A stretch of DNA of 20,996 nt from OMOG01 sp041485845 (GTDB lineage Bacteria; Acidobacteriota; Terriglobia; Bryobacterales; Bryobacteraceae). The stretch covers positions 1 to 20,996 of the forward strand of contig JBGPKH010000073.1 of the NCBI GenBank assembly GCA_041485845.1, read 5' to 3'. The notes beneath the pieces are model-generated. The model had not been told where the DNA came from, ran no database searches, and saw only the letters and a program-made list of their open reading frames with translations. Positions 1-8,926 of this stretch are shown here, piece after piece (within the stretch, counting starts at the first letter, position 1; each line of letters opens with the position of its first letter). The position numbers and the translations under genes are program-made.

Positions 1-99
1 CAAGATGAACATTACTCCGTACGGTTTTTTGAGGATCCGGCAGGTATCGCTGGTGCGATAGCGGCCCATGATGATGCACTCACCAGAGCCGAGGAATGA
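1..99 (+). CDS. possible C-terminal end of an upstream gene (partial)
   Basis: Frame 1 is open from the first base and ends in TGA at 97-99, giving a 32-residue tail (QDEHYSVRFFEDPAGIAGAI, then AAHDDALTRAEE). The composition is protein-like and acidic, and the other two forward frames close quickly. No family is recognised from so short a piece. It could equally be a chance open frame. If real, a gene on the same strand ends about 130 bases before cpaB. Confidence 0.3.
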   Translation, partial: QDEHYSVRFFEDPAGIAGAIAAHDDALTRAEE

Positions 100-107
100 A
101 GATGTAG

Positions 108-219
108 TGAACGTTCATAAACTCAATCCCAGCGCCATCAAATGGGCAACGAATTGCGGTGAGGCGATGTCCGGACCTGGAAGTCAGGATGTCGTGTTCG
201 GGAACAAACGTGTTTTGTT
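108..219 (+). promoter_or_regulatory. dyad-rich leader upstream of cpaB
   Basis: Three short inverted repeats lie in the presumed leader of the cpaB operon. The first is a perfect 10-base palindrome, TGAACGTTCA, at 108-117. The second pairs TGTTC (195-199) with GAACA (202-206) across two bases. The third pairs AACAAA (203-208) with TTTGTT (214-219). The last two share bases 203-206, so they could not form together in one RNA. No clear -35/-10 pair was recognised. They may be operator half-sites or leader RNA structure, or chance. Confidence 0.25.
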
Positions 220-224
220 GAGGA
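220..224 (+). promoter_or_regulatory. ribosome binding site of cpaB
   Basis: GAGGA sits seven bases before the ATG at 232, a good Shine-Dalgarno match that fixes this start. Confidence 0.6.
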
Positions 225-231
225 AATCGGC

Positions 232-1110
232 ATGAATTCAAGGGTAACGGGCATTCTCCTCTTGGCGCTCCTGATTTCGGGGGGCGCTACCTACCTGGTT
301 TATCGAGTCGTTGCCGCGCGCGCGGGGCAATCACCGGCGGCGACCGCGCAGGTGGTAATGGCCGCACGGCAGCTCGACATCGGCACGCTCGTGAAAGATA
401 CGGATCTCACGATGGGTCCCTGGGTGGGGTCGATACCGGTGGGGATGGTCACGAAAAAAGAAACCATCCTGGGCCGCGGCGTGATTGCGCCGATCTACGC
501 GGGTGAAGCGATCATGGAGAACCGCCTGGCGCCGATGGGCGCGGGCGCCGGGTTGGCGGCGACGATCCCTACAGGCAAGCGGGCGGTCGCGGTGAAAGTC
601 AACGAAATCGTCGGAATATCGGGGTTCGCGGTCCCCGGCATGCGCGTGGATGTGCTGATTTCGGGCAACCCGCCGGGCCAGAGCGCCAACACCACCGGCA
701 CGCAGGTGAAGACGATCCTGCAGAACATCGAGGTGCTGTCGGCGGGCCAGAACTACCAGAAGGACGCCGAAGGAAAGCCCGTGGTGGTTCAGGTGGTGAA
801 TCTGCTGGTTACGCCCGAAGAGGCGGAGGTTCTGAGCCTGGCGAGCAACGAGACGCGTATCCAGTTAGTGCTGCGGAACCCACTCGATACGCAAACGGCG
901 AAGGTACCGGGGACGCAAATGGCCAAGCTGTTCGGCGAAGTGCCGAAGCCGCCGGCTCCCGCGCGCCCGCGGGTGACACCCGTCGCGGTGCAGCAGACGG
1001 AGCGCGTGCCGGAGAAGATCATTCTGCTGCCGCCCTATCAGATCGAGATTCTCAACGGAGCTACGCGATCCGAAGCGAAATTTGCTCGACCTCCAGAGGC
1101 AAAACAGTGA
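232..1110 (+). CDS. cpaB: Flp/Tad pilus assembly protein CpaB (SAF domain)
   Basis: CpaB (RcpC) is an inner-membrane-anchored periplasmic protein of Tad/Flp pilus systems, thought to work with the outer-membrane secretin. The 292-residue protein has an N-terminal membrane segment (about residues 7-28, ILLLALLISGGATYLVY). It is followed by a SAF-like domain (about 40-102, with the typical ARQLDIGTLVKDTDL and YAGEAIMENRLAP) and the RcpC/CpaB core (about 115-220, with RAVAVKVNEIVGISGFAVPG and ILQNIEVLSAG). A Pro-rich stretch leads to a short C-terminal tail. The length is normal for the family. A good ribosome binding site precedes the ATG. The stop overlaps the secretin start, so the two are probably translationally coupled. 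Identification is by family pattern; the assembled machine may not be a pilus, as other Tad genes are not in view. Confidence 0.9.
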   Translation: MNSRVTGILLLALLISGGATYLVYRVVAARAGQSPAATAQVVMAARQLDIGTLVKDTDLTMGPWVGSIPVGMVTKKETILGRGVIAPIYAGEAIMENRLAPMGAGAGLAATIPTGKRAVAVKVNEIVGISGFAVPGMRVDVLISGNPPGQSANTTGTQVKTILQNIEVLSAGQNYQKDAEGKPVVVQVVNLLVTPEEAEVLSLASNETRIQLVLRNPLDTQTAKVPGTQMAKLFGEVPKPPAPARPRVTPVAVQQTERVPEKIILLPPYQIEILNGATRSEAKFARPPEAKQ

Positions 1111-2684
1111 TGCCGCACAAGCTGATACGACTCGCTCGCACTCTCGCTTTCCTGAACGGGAGACTATTCGCCGCGTCCATCGTGATGATCGCGGCCATCC
1201 CCCCAGCCGTCGACGCGCAGACCCAGGCGCCCGCCCAAGGGGCGCGCGAATTGGTGCTGACCGTCGGTAAGTCGCTGGTAGTCAATAGCGCCGCGCCCAT
1301 CGAGCGGATCGCCGTGGGATTCGGCGATGTTGCCGAAGCCCGCGCGGTTGGGCCGCGGGAAGCGCTCATCAACGGCAAGGCGCCGGGAGAGACCAGCCTG
1401 ATCATCTGGCAGGAGGGCGGGAACAAGCTCTTCTTCGATGTGATCGTCCGGGTGAACTCGTCGGCCCTGCGAACGAAGATCGACACAGTGCGCAGGCAGA
1501 TACAGGAGCAGTTGCCGGGTCAGGACATCAAAACCAATTTCGAGAACGACTTTGTCTTTCTGACCGGAACCGCGAAAGACATCACCAGTGCGGAGAGGGC
1601 GACTGCGATCGCCAGCGCTATGGGCAAGGTGGTCAACCTTCTTTACGTGGATGTGCCTCCCACCGATACTCAGATCCTGCTGAAGGTCCAGTTTGCGACG
1701 GTGGACCGCACCGCCAGCACGGAGCTCGGCATGAACCTGGTCAGCCTGGGCGCGACGAACACCATCGGCCGGGCCACCACGGGCCAGTTCTCCCCTCCCC
1801 TGGTCACATCGCCGAGCCTCACGCCCACGCTCACGCTGAGCGATGCCCTGAACTTTTTCCTCTTCCGCAGGGACCTCAATCTCGGCGCCACCATCAGGGC
1901 CCTGCAGACTCGGGGACTGTTCGACATTCTGGCTGAGCCGAATGTGCTCGCCATCAACGGCAAACAGGCCAGTTTTCTGGCCGGCGGCGAATTTCCGTAT
2001 CCCATCCTGCAGGGAGGCGGAGCGGGCTTGGGCGCGGTTACGATTCAGTTTCGCGAGTTCGGGGTTCGCATCAACTTCCTCCCCGTGATTACGCCGCGGG
2101 GCACCATCCGGCTGGACGTGGCGCCGGAGGTCAGCGCTCTCGATTTCACCGCGGGCCTGACCTTTCAGGGATTCACGATACCGGGTTTGACCACGCGGCG
2201 CGTAGAGACGGAGATCGAGTTGCAATCCGGCCAGAGCTTCGCCATTGGCGGTCTTTTGGACCGGCGGCTCACCGAGACACTGAACAGGGTGCCGCTGCTG
2301 GCGAGCGTGCCGGTGCTGGGGAAGCTCTTCCAGTCGAAGTCGCTGAACAAGTCGAATAACGAGCTGCTGGTGATTGTGACGCCGGAGATCGTGCGGCCGA
2401 TCCCGGAAGGGCAGCCTCGGCCGACGCTGGATATGCCGGGACAATTCATGGGTCCCGACACAGCTCCGAGAACGCCGGGGATGAGCGCGACGGGGCCGGT
2501 GCCGGTAACCCCTCCCAACCCGTCGATCCCGCTGGAAAAGCTCATCGAAAGCCTCAAGACAGAGAGCGGAATGAAACTGGAAGGGAAATCGAATGCCGCC
2601 ACCTGGCCGGGTGCACAGCCTTTGACGGGGCCCGGCATGACCACGCCGACTCCGCCGGCAACCCCGCAGAATCCACCGAAATAA
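1110..2684 (+). CDS. cpaC: type II/III secretin, CpaC/RcpA family
   Basis: This protein is predicted to form the outer-membrane ring channel of a Tad-type secretion or pilus system. A signal peptide covers about residues 1-38. Next comes the pilus-formation N-terminal domain (about 45-115, LVLTVGKSLVVN, then INGKAPGETSLIIW), a BON-like segment (about 118-180) and the secretin core (about 260-430). The core shows LAEPNVLAINGKQASFLAGG, then REFGVRINFLPVITPRGTIR and the closing NNELLVIVTPEIVRPIPEG. A Pro/Gly-rich tail of about 95 residues follows and is longer than usual. The frame also has a GTG at 1107. ATG 1110 is preferred because it forms a TGATG junction with the cpaB stop and has an AGAGG about 11 bases upstream. 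Homologs normally sit beside cpaD, cpaE and cpaF; here large exported proteins follow instead. Confidence 0.9.
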   Translation: MPHKLIRLARTLAFLNGRLFAASIVMIAAIPPAVDAQTQAPAQGARELVLTVGKSLVVNSAAPIERIAVGFGDVAEARAVGPREALINGKAPGETSLIIWQEGGNKLFFDVIVRVNSSALRTKIDTVRRQIQEQLPGQDIKTNFENDFVFLTGTAKDITSAERATAIASAMGKVVNLLYVDVPPTDTQILLKVQFATVDRTASTELGMNLVSLGATNTIGRATTGQFSPPLVTSPSLTPTLTLSDALNFFLFRRDLNLGATIRALQTRGLFDILAEPNVLAINGKQASFLAGGEFPYPILQGGGAGLGAVTIQFREFGVRINFLPVITPRGTIRLDVAPEVSALDFTAGLTFQGFTIPGLTTRRVETEIELQSGQSFAIGGLLDRRLTETLNRVPLLASVPVLGKLFQSKSLNKSNNELLVIVTPEIVRPIPEGQPRPTLDMPGQFMGPDTAPRTPGMSATGPVPVTPPNPSIPLEKLIESLKTESGMKLEGKSNAATWPGAQPLTGPGMTTPTPPATPQNPPK

Positions 2685-2697
2685 AAGGGACCCTACC

Positions 2698-5600
2698 ATG
2701 CTGTATCATATCGTTCGTCAAAATTTGATTTTGCTGCCCGCGATCCTGGCGCTGGCAGTGCCCCTCGCGCCCGCCGCGACCTTCGGCCGCGTTGTGCCCA
2801 TCGGCGGGCACGCTTCGGACATCGCGCTCGATGAGGCCCGCGGCGTGCTCTACATCGCCGACTACACCTCCGGCCGCGTCCACGTAATGTCCACCACGGA
2901 TTTGACCATCGGCCGCTCCATCACCGTTCCCGCGTATCCTGGCAGCCTGGCCCTATCGCCCGACGGCCATTACCTGGTGATTACGCATTACGCGTCGTCG
3001 GCAGGCGCCGGTCTGTCGCAGCCCGGTCAGAATGCGGTGACCGTGCTCGATCTGAACAGCAATCAGAGACGGACGTTCGGACTCCCGTCGGGGCCCGTTG
3101 GCGTGGCTATCGGGATCGACGGGCTGGCCCTGATTCTGACCCAGGACGAGTTCCTGCTTCTGGATCCCGCATCGGGGGCGACCATCAGTTTGGGCACCGT
3201 TGCCAGCGTGCAGAGCCAGACCCTGCCGGTCGAGCAGGCCAACTTTCCGACTCAGATCCTGGCGGGCGCCATGACGGCTACCGCGGACGGGAAGCATATC
3301 ATCGGCTTGGGCGGCAAAGCGCCCGATGATGGGTCGACCTCCAGCCTGATGCGCTTCAGTTATAATGTTCTGACCCGTCAGATCACCGCTGCCGCGCACT
3401 TGACCACCAGTCCCAGCTTGGGACCTCGAGTCATCTCGGCCGCCAGAGACGGCTCTTACTACATGACCGGATGGGCGCTGGTCGGGTGCGGCACGGGCTT
3501 TCTGGCGGACTGCACGGCCACGGGCCCCATCCTCGCGCAGTGGCCGCATGCTTCCGGAGCGTTGAATATCGGCTCGATTGCGATCCGCTCCTCCAAAGCG
3601 CTGATCTACGGGCAGATCTCGCAAGAAGGGCAGAAGGCGGCCTCCGACTCGCAAACTGTCTGCCTGCCAAACGGAACGTGCGTGACCGTCACCACACCGG
3701 GCGCGACACCGCCCCCCACCACCGCCGCCCCCCCCAATCTGCTCATCTTGGACGCGGACAATCTGACTGTTCGGGATCGCATCCAGTTATCCGAGAACCT
3801 TGCCGGCAGATCCGTCTTCAATTCCGACGAAAGCGTTCTTTACTCCATCTCCGATAGTGGCGTGATGGTCCTTTCCATGGCTCAACTCGAACGCGCCCCC
3901 CGCGTTGTCGCTTCGCAGCCGGACGTGGTCTTCCGCGGAAATTTCTGCAATAGCGGGCCGATTACGCAGCAAATCGATGTCACCGACCCGTCCGGAAATG
4001 CGGTGCCCTTTCAGGTGTGCCTCGCCAATTCCAGCAGTTGTACGGCCCCGGGAATCTCGATCACGCCGTCTGCCGGGGTCACGCCGGCGAAAGTCAAGAT
4101 CTCCATCGATCCCAGCCGCATCGGCAGCCTGATCGGCACCCAGGCCTTTTTGTTCGAGCTTTTGTCGGGTGCTGCCGTCAACATGCCTCCGCCGCCCACG
4201 CGCGGCCGCGCCGAGACCGTTACGGCTAACGTGCGCAGCCGCTTCCGGGTGCTCGTGAACAACCGTGAGCCGGAGAACCGCGGCGCGTTCTTCAACACCC
4301 CGGGAGAGCTGGTCGATCTGCTGGCGGATCCGGCACGCAACCGCTTCTACGTACTGCGCCAGGATACCAATCAGGTGCTGGCATACGAGGCTGCCGGCTA
4401 CAACCTGCTCGCCACCCTGCGCACGGGCAACACGCCCACCGCGATGGCCATCACGTTCGACCGCAAGTACCTCCTGGTTGCGAATGATAATTCTCAATTG
4501 GCCAATCGGTACGACCTGGATTCACTGCAAGCCGTGCAGCCCATCCTATTCCCGCTCGGACACTATCCGAGGTCGATCGCGGTCTCCGGAAAAGCCGTTC
4601 TGGCCGCTTCGCGGGTCGCCGGGCCCATCCATACTATCGATGCCATCGATTTCAATACCTTGACCGCGGCTCCGCTCGCCAGTCTAGGCCCCTACAAGAA
4701 CGACATCCACAGCGGCACCACCTTGACCGCCGCTCCCAACGGATCGTCTATCATGGCGGCCATGCCGGACGGCCGGTTGCTGCTGTACAACGCCAACGTG
4801 GATGCGTTTACCATCTCCCGGAAAGACGTCGGCGCGCTCAAAGGAGCGATCGCCGCTTCGAGCTTTGGCTTTTACATGGTGGATCACTTCCTGCTGAACG
4901 AATCCCTGGTCACCGTGGCGCCCGTAGTTGCCTCTGGAGACTCCTCCGCGGGCTTTGCGTTTGTCGATCAGGAGGGGTACTCGGCCGCGGTTTCGGCCGG
5001 CGGCCGCGGATACCTCCAGCGGGTCGTAACCACTACCGCGCGGTCGCCTCTCCCCACCATGATTGTGGAATCGCCCACCACCGGCGATACGGAGTTCCCG
5101 TTCCGGCGCGCGCTCGCGCCGCTCGCGGACCGCTCCGCGATCATTGCGCTGACCACGTCGGGGTTCACCGTCCTGCCATGGAACTTCGATGCGGCGACCG
5201 CGGTGCCGGTGCTCGACCGGGTGGTCAACGCCGCCGATTTCACCAAACCCGTTGCCCCCGGCGGTTTGGTGACGATTTTCGGCAGCCAGCTCAGCCCCAT
5301 AACGCTGTCCAGCACGGACACACCGCTGCCCACGGTTCTGGCGGACTCCTGCCTGACGGTCAACGGAGTCATCGTGCATGTCAGCTTTGTGTCGCCGACT
5401 CAGGTCAACGCGCAGTTGCCGTTTCAGATCGATGGCAATGCGGAGGTCGTGCTGCGCACCCCGGGCGGCATCAGTGACGCGCTGAGATTTACGATCCTGC
5501 CGGCGGCCCCCATCGTATTCCGCTCCGGGACAGCAGGCCCCCTGACAGGCATCCCCACTATCGTTCGCGCCACCAACAACGAGCTGGTGACCGTCTCGAA

Positions 5601-5904
5601 TCCGATCCATCTCAACGACCGCATTACGATCTACCTGACCGGGATGGGACAGACTGTGCCGGTGGTCCCCGACGGCGAGGCCGCGCCTGCCGACCCGCTG
5701 TCTTCCACGCTTCTACCCGCTACGGTCACGCTGGGCGGAACGCCGCTCTCCGTGGAATTCGCCGGTTTGACGCCAGGTTCGGTCGGGATTTATCAGATTA
5801 ATGCGACGGTTCCCTTTAGGGGTGTGCCGACGGGCTTCGACATCCCGTTGACAATCAGCCAGGGAGGTCTCACCACCACGGTATCTGTTCGTGTCGTGAA
5901 TTAG
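2698..5904 (+). CDS. exported beta-propeller protein with TIGR03437 C-terminal domain
   Basis: A 1068-residue exported protein of unknown function. A signal peptide (about 1-27, ending APAA) leads into YncE/YVTN-like propeller blades, with phrases such as ALDEARGVLYIADYTSGRV and LALSPDGHYLVITHY. An Ig-like segment lies at about 400-510 (ITPSAGVTPAKVKISIDPS), and a second set of blades at about 535-830 (LLADPARNRFYVLRQDTNQV). The last 230 residues match the Solibacter-type C-terminal domain TIGR03437: VVNAADF, then PGGLVTIFGSQLSP, VSPTQVNAQLPF and YQINATVPF. An AAGGGA ribosome binding site overlaps the end of the secretin gene, 13 bases of gap in all, so it is surely in the same operon. A role as a surface or secreted substrate of the secretin is inference only. 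Such propellers often bind proteins or polysaccharides. Confidence 0.85.
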   Translation: MLYHIVRQNLILLPAILALAVPLAPAATFGRVVPIGGHASDIALDEARGVLYIADYTSGRVHVMSTTDLTIGRSITVPAYPGSLALSPDGHYLVITHYASSAGAGLSQPGQNAVTVLDLNSNQRRTFGLPSGPVGVAIGIDGLALILTQDEFLLLDPASGATISLGTVASVQSQTLPVEQANFPTQILAGAMTATADGKHIIGLGGKAPDDGSTSSLMRFSYNVLTRQITAAAHLTTSPSLGPRVISAARDGSYYMTGWALVGCGTGFLADCTATGPILAQWPHASGALNIGSIAIRSSKALIYGQISQEGQKAASDSQTVCLPNGTCVTVTTPGATPPPTTAAPPNLLILDADNLTVRDRIQLSENLAGRSVFNSDESVLYSISDSGVMVLSMAQLERAPRVVASQPDVVFRGNFCNSGPITQQIDVTDPSGNAVPFQVCLANSSSCTAPGISITPSAGVTPAKVKISIDPSRIGSLIGTQAFLFELLSGAAVNMPPPPTRGRAETVTANVRSRFRVLVNNREPENRGAFFNTPGELVDLLADPARNRFYVLRQDTNQVLAYEAAGYNLLATLRTGNTPTAMAITFDRKYLLVANDNSQLANRYDLDSLQAVQPILFPLGHYPRSIAVSGKAVLAASRVAGPIHTIDAIDFNTLTAAPLASLGPYKNDIHSGTTLTAAPNGSSIMAAMPDGRLLLYNANVDAFTISRKDVGALKGAIAASSFGFYMVDHFLLNESLVTVAPVVASGDSSAGFAFVDQEGYSAAVSAGGRGYLQRVVTTTARSPLPTMIVESPTTGDTEFPFRRALAPLADRSAIIALTTSGFTVLPWNFDAATAVPVLDRVVNAADFTKPVAPGGLVTIFGSQLSPITLSSTDTPLPTVLADSCLTVNGVIVHVSFVSPTQVNAQLPFQIDGNAEVVLRTPGGISDALRFTILPAAPIVFRSGTAGPLTGIPTIVRATNNELVTVSNPIHLNDRITIYLTGMGQTVPVVPDGEAAPADPLSSTLLPATVTLGGTPLSVEFAGLTPGSVGIYQINATVPFRGVPTGFDIPLTISQGGLTTTVSVRVVN

Positions 5905-5943
5905 GCGGGTTACCAACTATTGACGAAAGCGGATTAACTCTTT

Positions 5944-6582
5944 ATGCGACTGTTCTCACGTTTTGCCATGTTGCTGCTCCCGCTCCCGTGCTTGCTCACG
6001 GGCCAGCAATGGGAATTCGGCGGAAGCGCCGGCTATGGTCTTTTCCGCGATGTGAAGGTCACCGCCGGGGCGGCGAGCGGGTCCGCGGGATTTGCGTCCG
6101 GGGTTGCCTTCGGGGCGCTCTTGGGAAATCAGATGAGCCGGTGGGTTGGCGGCGAGACCCGCTATACGTTCCGCCGGGACGACTTGCGGGTTTCTTCAGG
6201 CTCCGCCCAAGCCACCATGCGCGCGCAGTCCCACGCGCTGCATTATGACGTCCTCGTTCACGGGGCATCGAAGGAGTCTCCCGTGCGCCCGTTTCTGGCC
6301 GCCGGCGCAGGCGTCAAATTCTATCGCGGAACAGGCGCGGAGACTGCTTTTCAGCCGCTGACCAACCTGGTGGTCCTGACGCGCACCAGGGAGGCGCAGC
6401 CGCTGATCAGCCTCGGCGGCGGCGTGAAAATCTCAATGTCCGGACGGGCCCTTCTCCGCCTGGATGTTCGCGATTATCTGACGCCAATTCCGAGCAGCCT
6501 TCTCGCCGTTCCGCCCAACAGCAGGATCAGCGGGTGGATGCACGACTTCGTTTTTCTGGTCGGCGTCAGCACTGTCTTTTGA
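5944..6582 (+). CDS. small outer-membrane beta-barrel protein
   Basis: A 212-residue protein with a signal peptide (MRLFSRFAMLLLPLPCLLTG, cleavage near residue 20). After it come alternating hydrophobic/polar strands rich in Gly and aromatic residues (WEFGGSAGYGLFRDV, WVGGETRYTFRRDDL, RPFLAAGAGVKFYRG). The chain ends FVFLVGVSTVF, with the terminal Phe typical of BAM-inserted barrels. This fits the OmpA/OmpW-size eight-strand barrel family (outer membrane protein beta-barrel domain). It lies 39 bases after the propeller gene and 23 before the repeat protein, inside the presumed operon. It may be a channel or structural partner of the neighbouring exported proteins, but the sequence does not say which. 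The ribosome binding site is weak. Confidence 0.75.
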   Translation: MRLFSRFAMLLLPLPCLLTGQQWEFGGSAGYGLFRDVKVTAGAASGSAGFASGVAFGALLGNQMSRWVGGETRYTFRRDDLRVSSGSAQATMRAQSHALHYDVLVHGASKESPVRPFLAAGAGVKFYRGTGAETAFQPLTNLVVLTRTREAQPLISLGGGVKISMSGRALLRLDVRDYLTPIPSSLLAVPPNSRISGWMHDFVFLVGVSTVF

Positions 6583-6605
6583 GTTCGTGAAGTGGGGGTC
6601 TGATC

Positions 6606-8912
6606 GTGTCCAAAAGGGTTATATGGGCGGTGGCAATTCTCGGCGGGGCCATACTGTGCGCTCCTGCCCGATCGCAGTCGGACGTCGGTGTCGTCAGGGT
6701 GTTTACGGAGCCGCCGGGAATCTATTTTACGGTGGATGGTCAGTCGTTCATCAGCCAGGCCAGCTTCCCGTGGCCCGCCAACAGCAAGCACATCGTCACT
6801 TCTTCGGACCAGACCCAGGCTATACCTGGAAACAGGTTCGCCTTCAAGGGCTGGCTGACGAATCTGTCGGCGGGCTCGCCCAGCATGTCCCAGCCGATCA
6901 CCGCCGGCAACGGTCTGCAGTGGGTCAAGCTGGTGTTCGACACCTTGTATGAGGTTACGATCCAACTGGTCGACTGCCCCGACCCCGCGCAGCCGTGCCC
7001 CAGTGCCGGCCGCGTCGAAGTGAATGGGGATTCCTTTGACCGGCGGACCAAGATTTATCTGGCGCCGAATGCGACCATCGAGGCGCGCGCCTTTCCCAAT
7101 GCCGGATACGTCTTTACCGGCTGGGCGCAGATAACCGGATTGGGAGCCGTCCCGAAGGCCTTCGTGATCACATTTCAATTGCTCGGTCCAACCCAGCTTA
7201 CGCCGTTCTTCCAACCCGCGAATTCCGTTCAGGTCCAGACCAATATACAGACGATTCCCCCGAATCTGCAGGTTCTGGTGGATCGGACTCCAATCACCGG
7301 GAGCGCCGCGCTCGAATGGGGATGGGGCACGATTCACTCGCTGGGCGCAAACCCGGTGCAGCAGGATCACGGCATTTCCTACGTATTCGACTCCTGGAGC
7401 GACGGCGGCGCCATCAATCACGACGTTCAGGTGCCCTCCGAGCCGGGTACACTCAACTTTACGGCCCGGTTTGTGCCCGGCTCGTATGTCCTGTTTGCAA
7501 CCTCGCCGGCCGGACTGAGCCTGAGCATCGACGGCCGCCAGAACTGGCCGAACTATAGTTTTGAATGGGCCCCGGGCACAATCCATAAGATCTCCGCTCC
7601 CGCAACCCAAACCGACGCCCAGGGCCGCAAGTATCGGTTCGTTTCCTGGTCGAACGGCAAGCCCGCCGCCTTCGACTATACGACCGTGGCGGCGCCCGGG
7701 GGAGACGTCATCACCGCCAATTATCAGGAGGTCGGTCAGGTTACAATTACCAGCGTTCCGGCCGGCCTCGCTGTGGAGGTGGACGGCGCGGCTTGCAGCA
7801 CACCATGTGCTCTCGAGCGGGAGGTTGGCGCGTCGGTCGGCGTTTCCGTCGCGGCCGTTCAAAACACCGATGACCGGTCGCGGCTGGTCTTTCACGGCTG
7901 GAGCGACTCGACCGCACTGACGCGCGTGATCGTACTGTCTTCCGGGTCGCGGACCTACACCGCGAACTACAGCCAGCAGCATCGCCTCTCCGTATCCGTA
8001 ACGCCTCCAGAAGGCGCTTCGCTGGCCTTCACCCCCTCGTCGCCCGACGGATTCTACGATGCGCAGTCACTGGTCACGGTGACGCTCAAGCTGGCGCTGG
8101 GATTCCGGGTGAATACGTGGTCCGGCGATTTTTCGGGAACCTCCACCGGCGCCGCGGTGAGCATGGATTCGCCGCACAGCACGCTTCTGGTGCTCGACCG
8201 TGTACCCGCGATCGGGCCGGCGGGTATTCGGAACGCGGCCGCCGGCGCCATTTCCGATGGTCTTGCGGCGGGGTCTCTGATTTCGATTTTTGGGGCGAGC
8301 CTGGCGCCCGGCCTGCAGGTCGGCGTGCCGAGTCCCCTGGTGCAGACGCTCCAGGGAGTGACCGTACGCGTTGACGATACCTTCTTGCCCCTGGTCTTCG
8401 TCTCCCCGCAACAGATCAATGCACAACTGCCGGCGGCGTTACCCGAGGGCAGTCACAAGCTCATCCTGCGATGGGAAGGCAAGCCCGAAACCGTCGCCGC
8501 GATTTCGGTGGTTCGGAATGCGCCTGGATTGTTCATCGGCGGTACACCCGACCAACCAATTGGCGCCGTTGTCCGCGCCGGCGGCCAGCCGGTAACCGCC
8601 GACCATCCGGCTCGCGCGAATGAGGTGGTCAGTCTGCTGGGCACGGGCTTCGGGCCGTATGCAGCGATGCCCCCCGATGGCTTCCTGGTGGATGAAACCG
8701 GCGGCTACACTCTGGTGGACCCGGTACTTGTTTTCGCGGGCGAAACCGGCATTGCCGATATTCTTTATGCCGGCAGATCGGATGCGGGAGTCGGAGTCGA
8801 CGCGATTCGCTTCCGCGTGCCTGCAACTCTGCCGGAATCGCCATTTCTCTCCGTGAGAATCCAGATCGGCGGCCGGGACAGCAACACGGTCCTTTTGCCA
8901 ATCTCCCGTTAG
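6606..8912 (+). CDS. exported InlB-like repeat protein with TIGR03437 C-terminal domain
   Basis: A 768-residue exported protein starting at GTG, with a GGGGG-containing ribosome binding site about nine bases upstream and a signal peptide ending near residue 23 (CAPARS). Six repeats follow, each with a conserved (G/S/T)W motif. The tryptophans are at 83, 173, 264, 348, 432 and 505, so the repeat length is about 73-91 residues. Wording such as FVSWSNGKP, VFHGWSDST and VDGRQNW resembles the divergent InlB B-repeat/PEGA-like beta domains found in surface proteins. The C-terminal part (about 532-768) is a second TIGR03437 domain: IRNAAAG, GSLISIFGASLAPG, VSPQQINAQLP and LLGTGFGPYA. It is likely a rod-like surface or periplasmic protein. 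Function is unknown, and its place between the barrel and the TonB-like gene suggests a shared complex. Confidence 0.85.
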   Translation: MSKRVIWAVAILGGAILCAPARSQSDVGVVRVFTEPPGIYFTVDGQSFISQASFPWPANSKHIVTSSDQTQAIPGNRFAFKGWLTNLSAGSPSMSQPITAGNGLQWVKLVFDTLYEVTIQLVDCPDPAQPCPSAGRVEVNGDSFDRRTKIYLAPNATIEARAFPNAGYVFTGWAQITGLGAVPKAFVITFQLLGPTQLTPFFQPANSVQVQTNIQTIPPNLQVLVDRTPITGSAALEWGWGTIHSLGANPVQQDHGISYVFDSWSDGGAINHDVQVPSEPGTLNFTARFVPGSYVLFATSPAGLSLSIDGRQNWPNYSFEWAPGTIHKISAPATQTDAQGRKYRFVSWSNGKPAAFDYTTVAAPGGDVITANYQEVGQVTITSVPAGLAVEVDGAACSTPCALEREVGASVGVSVAAVQNTDDRSRLVFHGWSDSTALTRVIVLSSGSRTYTANYSQQHRLSVSVTPPEGASLAFTPSSPDGFYDAQSLVTVTLKLALGFRVNTWSGDFSGTSTGAAVSMDSPHSTLLVLDRVPAIGPAGIRNAAAGAISDGLAAGSLISIFGASLAPGLQVGVPSPLVQTLQGVTVRVDDTFLPLVFVSPQQINAQLPAALPEGSHKLILRWEGKPETVAAISVVRNAPGLFIGGTPDQPIGAVVRAGGQPVTADHPARANEVVSLLGTGFGPYAAMPPDGFLVDETGGYTLVDPVLVFAGETGIADILYAGRSDAGVGVDAIRFRVPATLPESPFLSVRIQIGGRDSNTVLLPISR

Positions 8913-8926
8913 AGGACCACCGCGTT

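Noticed and set aside
1164..2699. 511-codon open frame on the - strand
   Set aside because: It is antisense to the secretin gene, with an Arg-rich composition and no recognisable domain.
6474..7982. 502-codon open frame on the - strand
   Set aside because: It is antisense to the barrel and repeat-protein genes, which have signal peptides and clear domains; the antisense frame has none.
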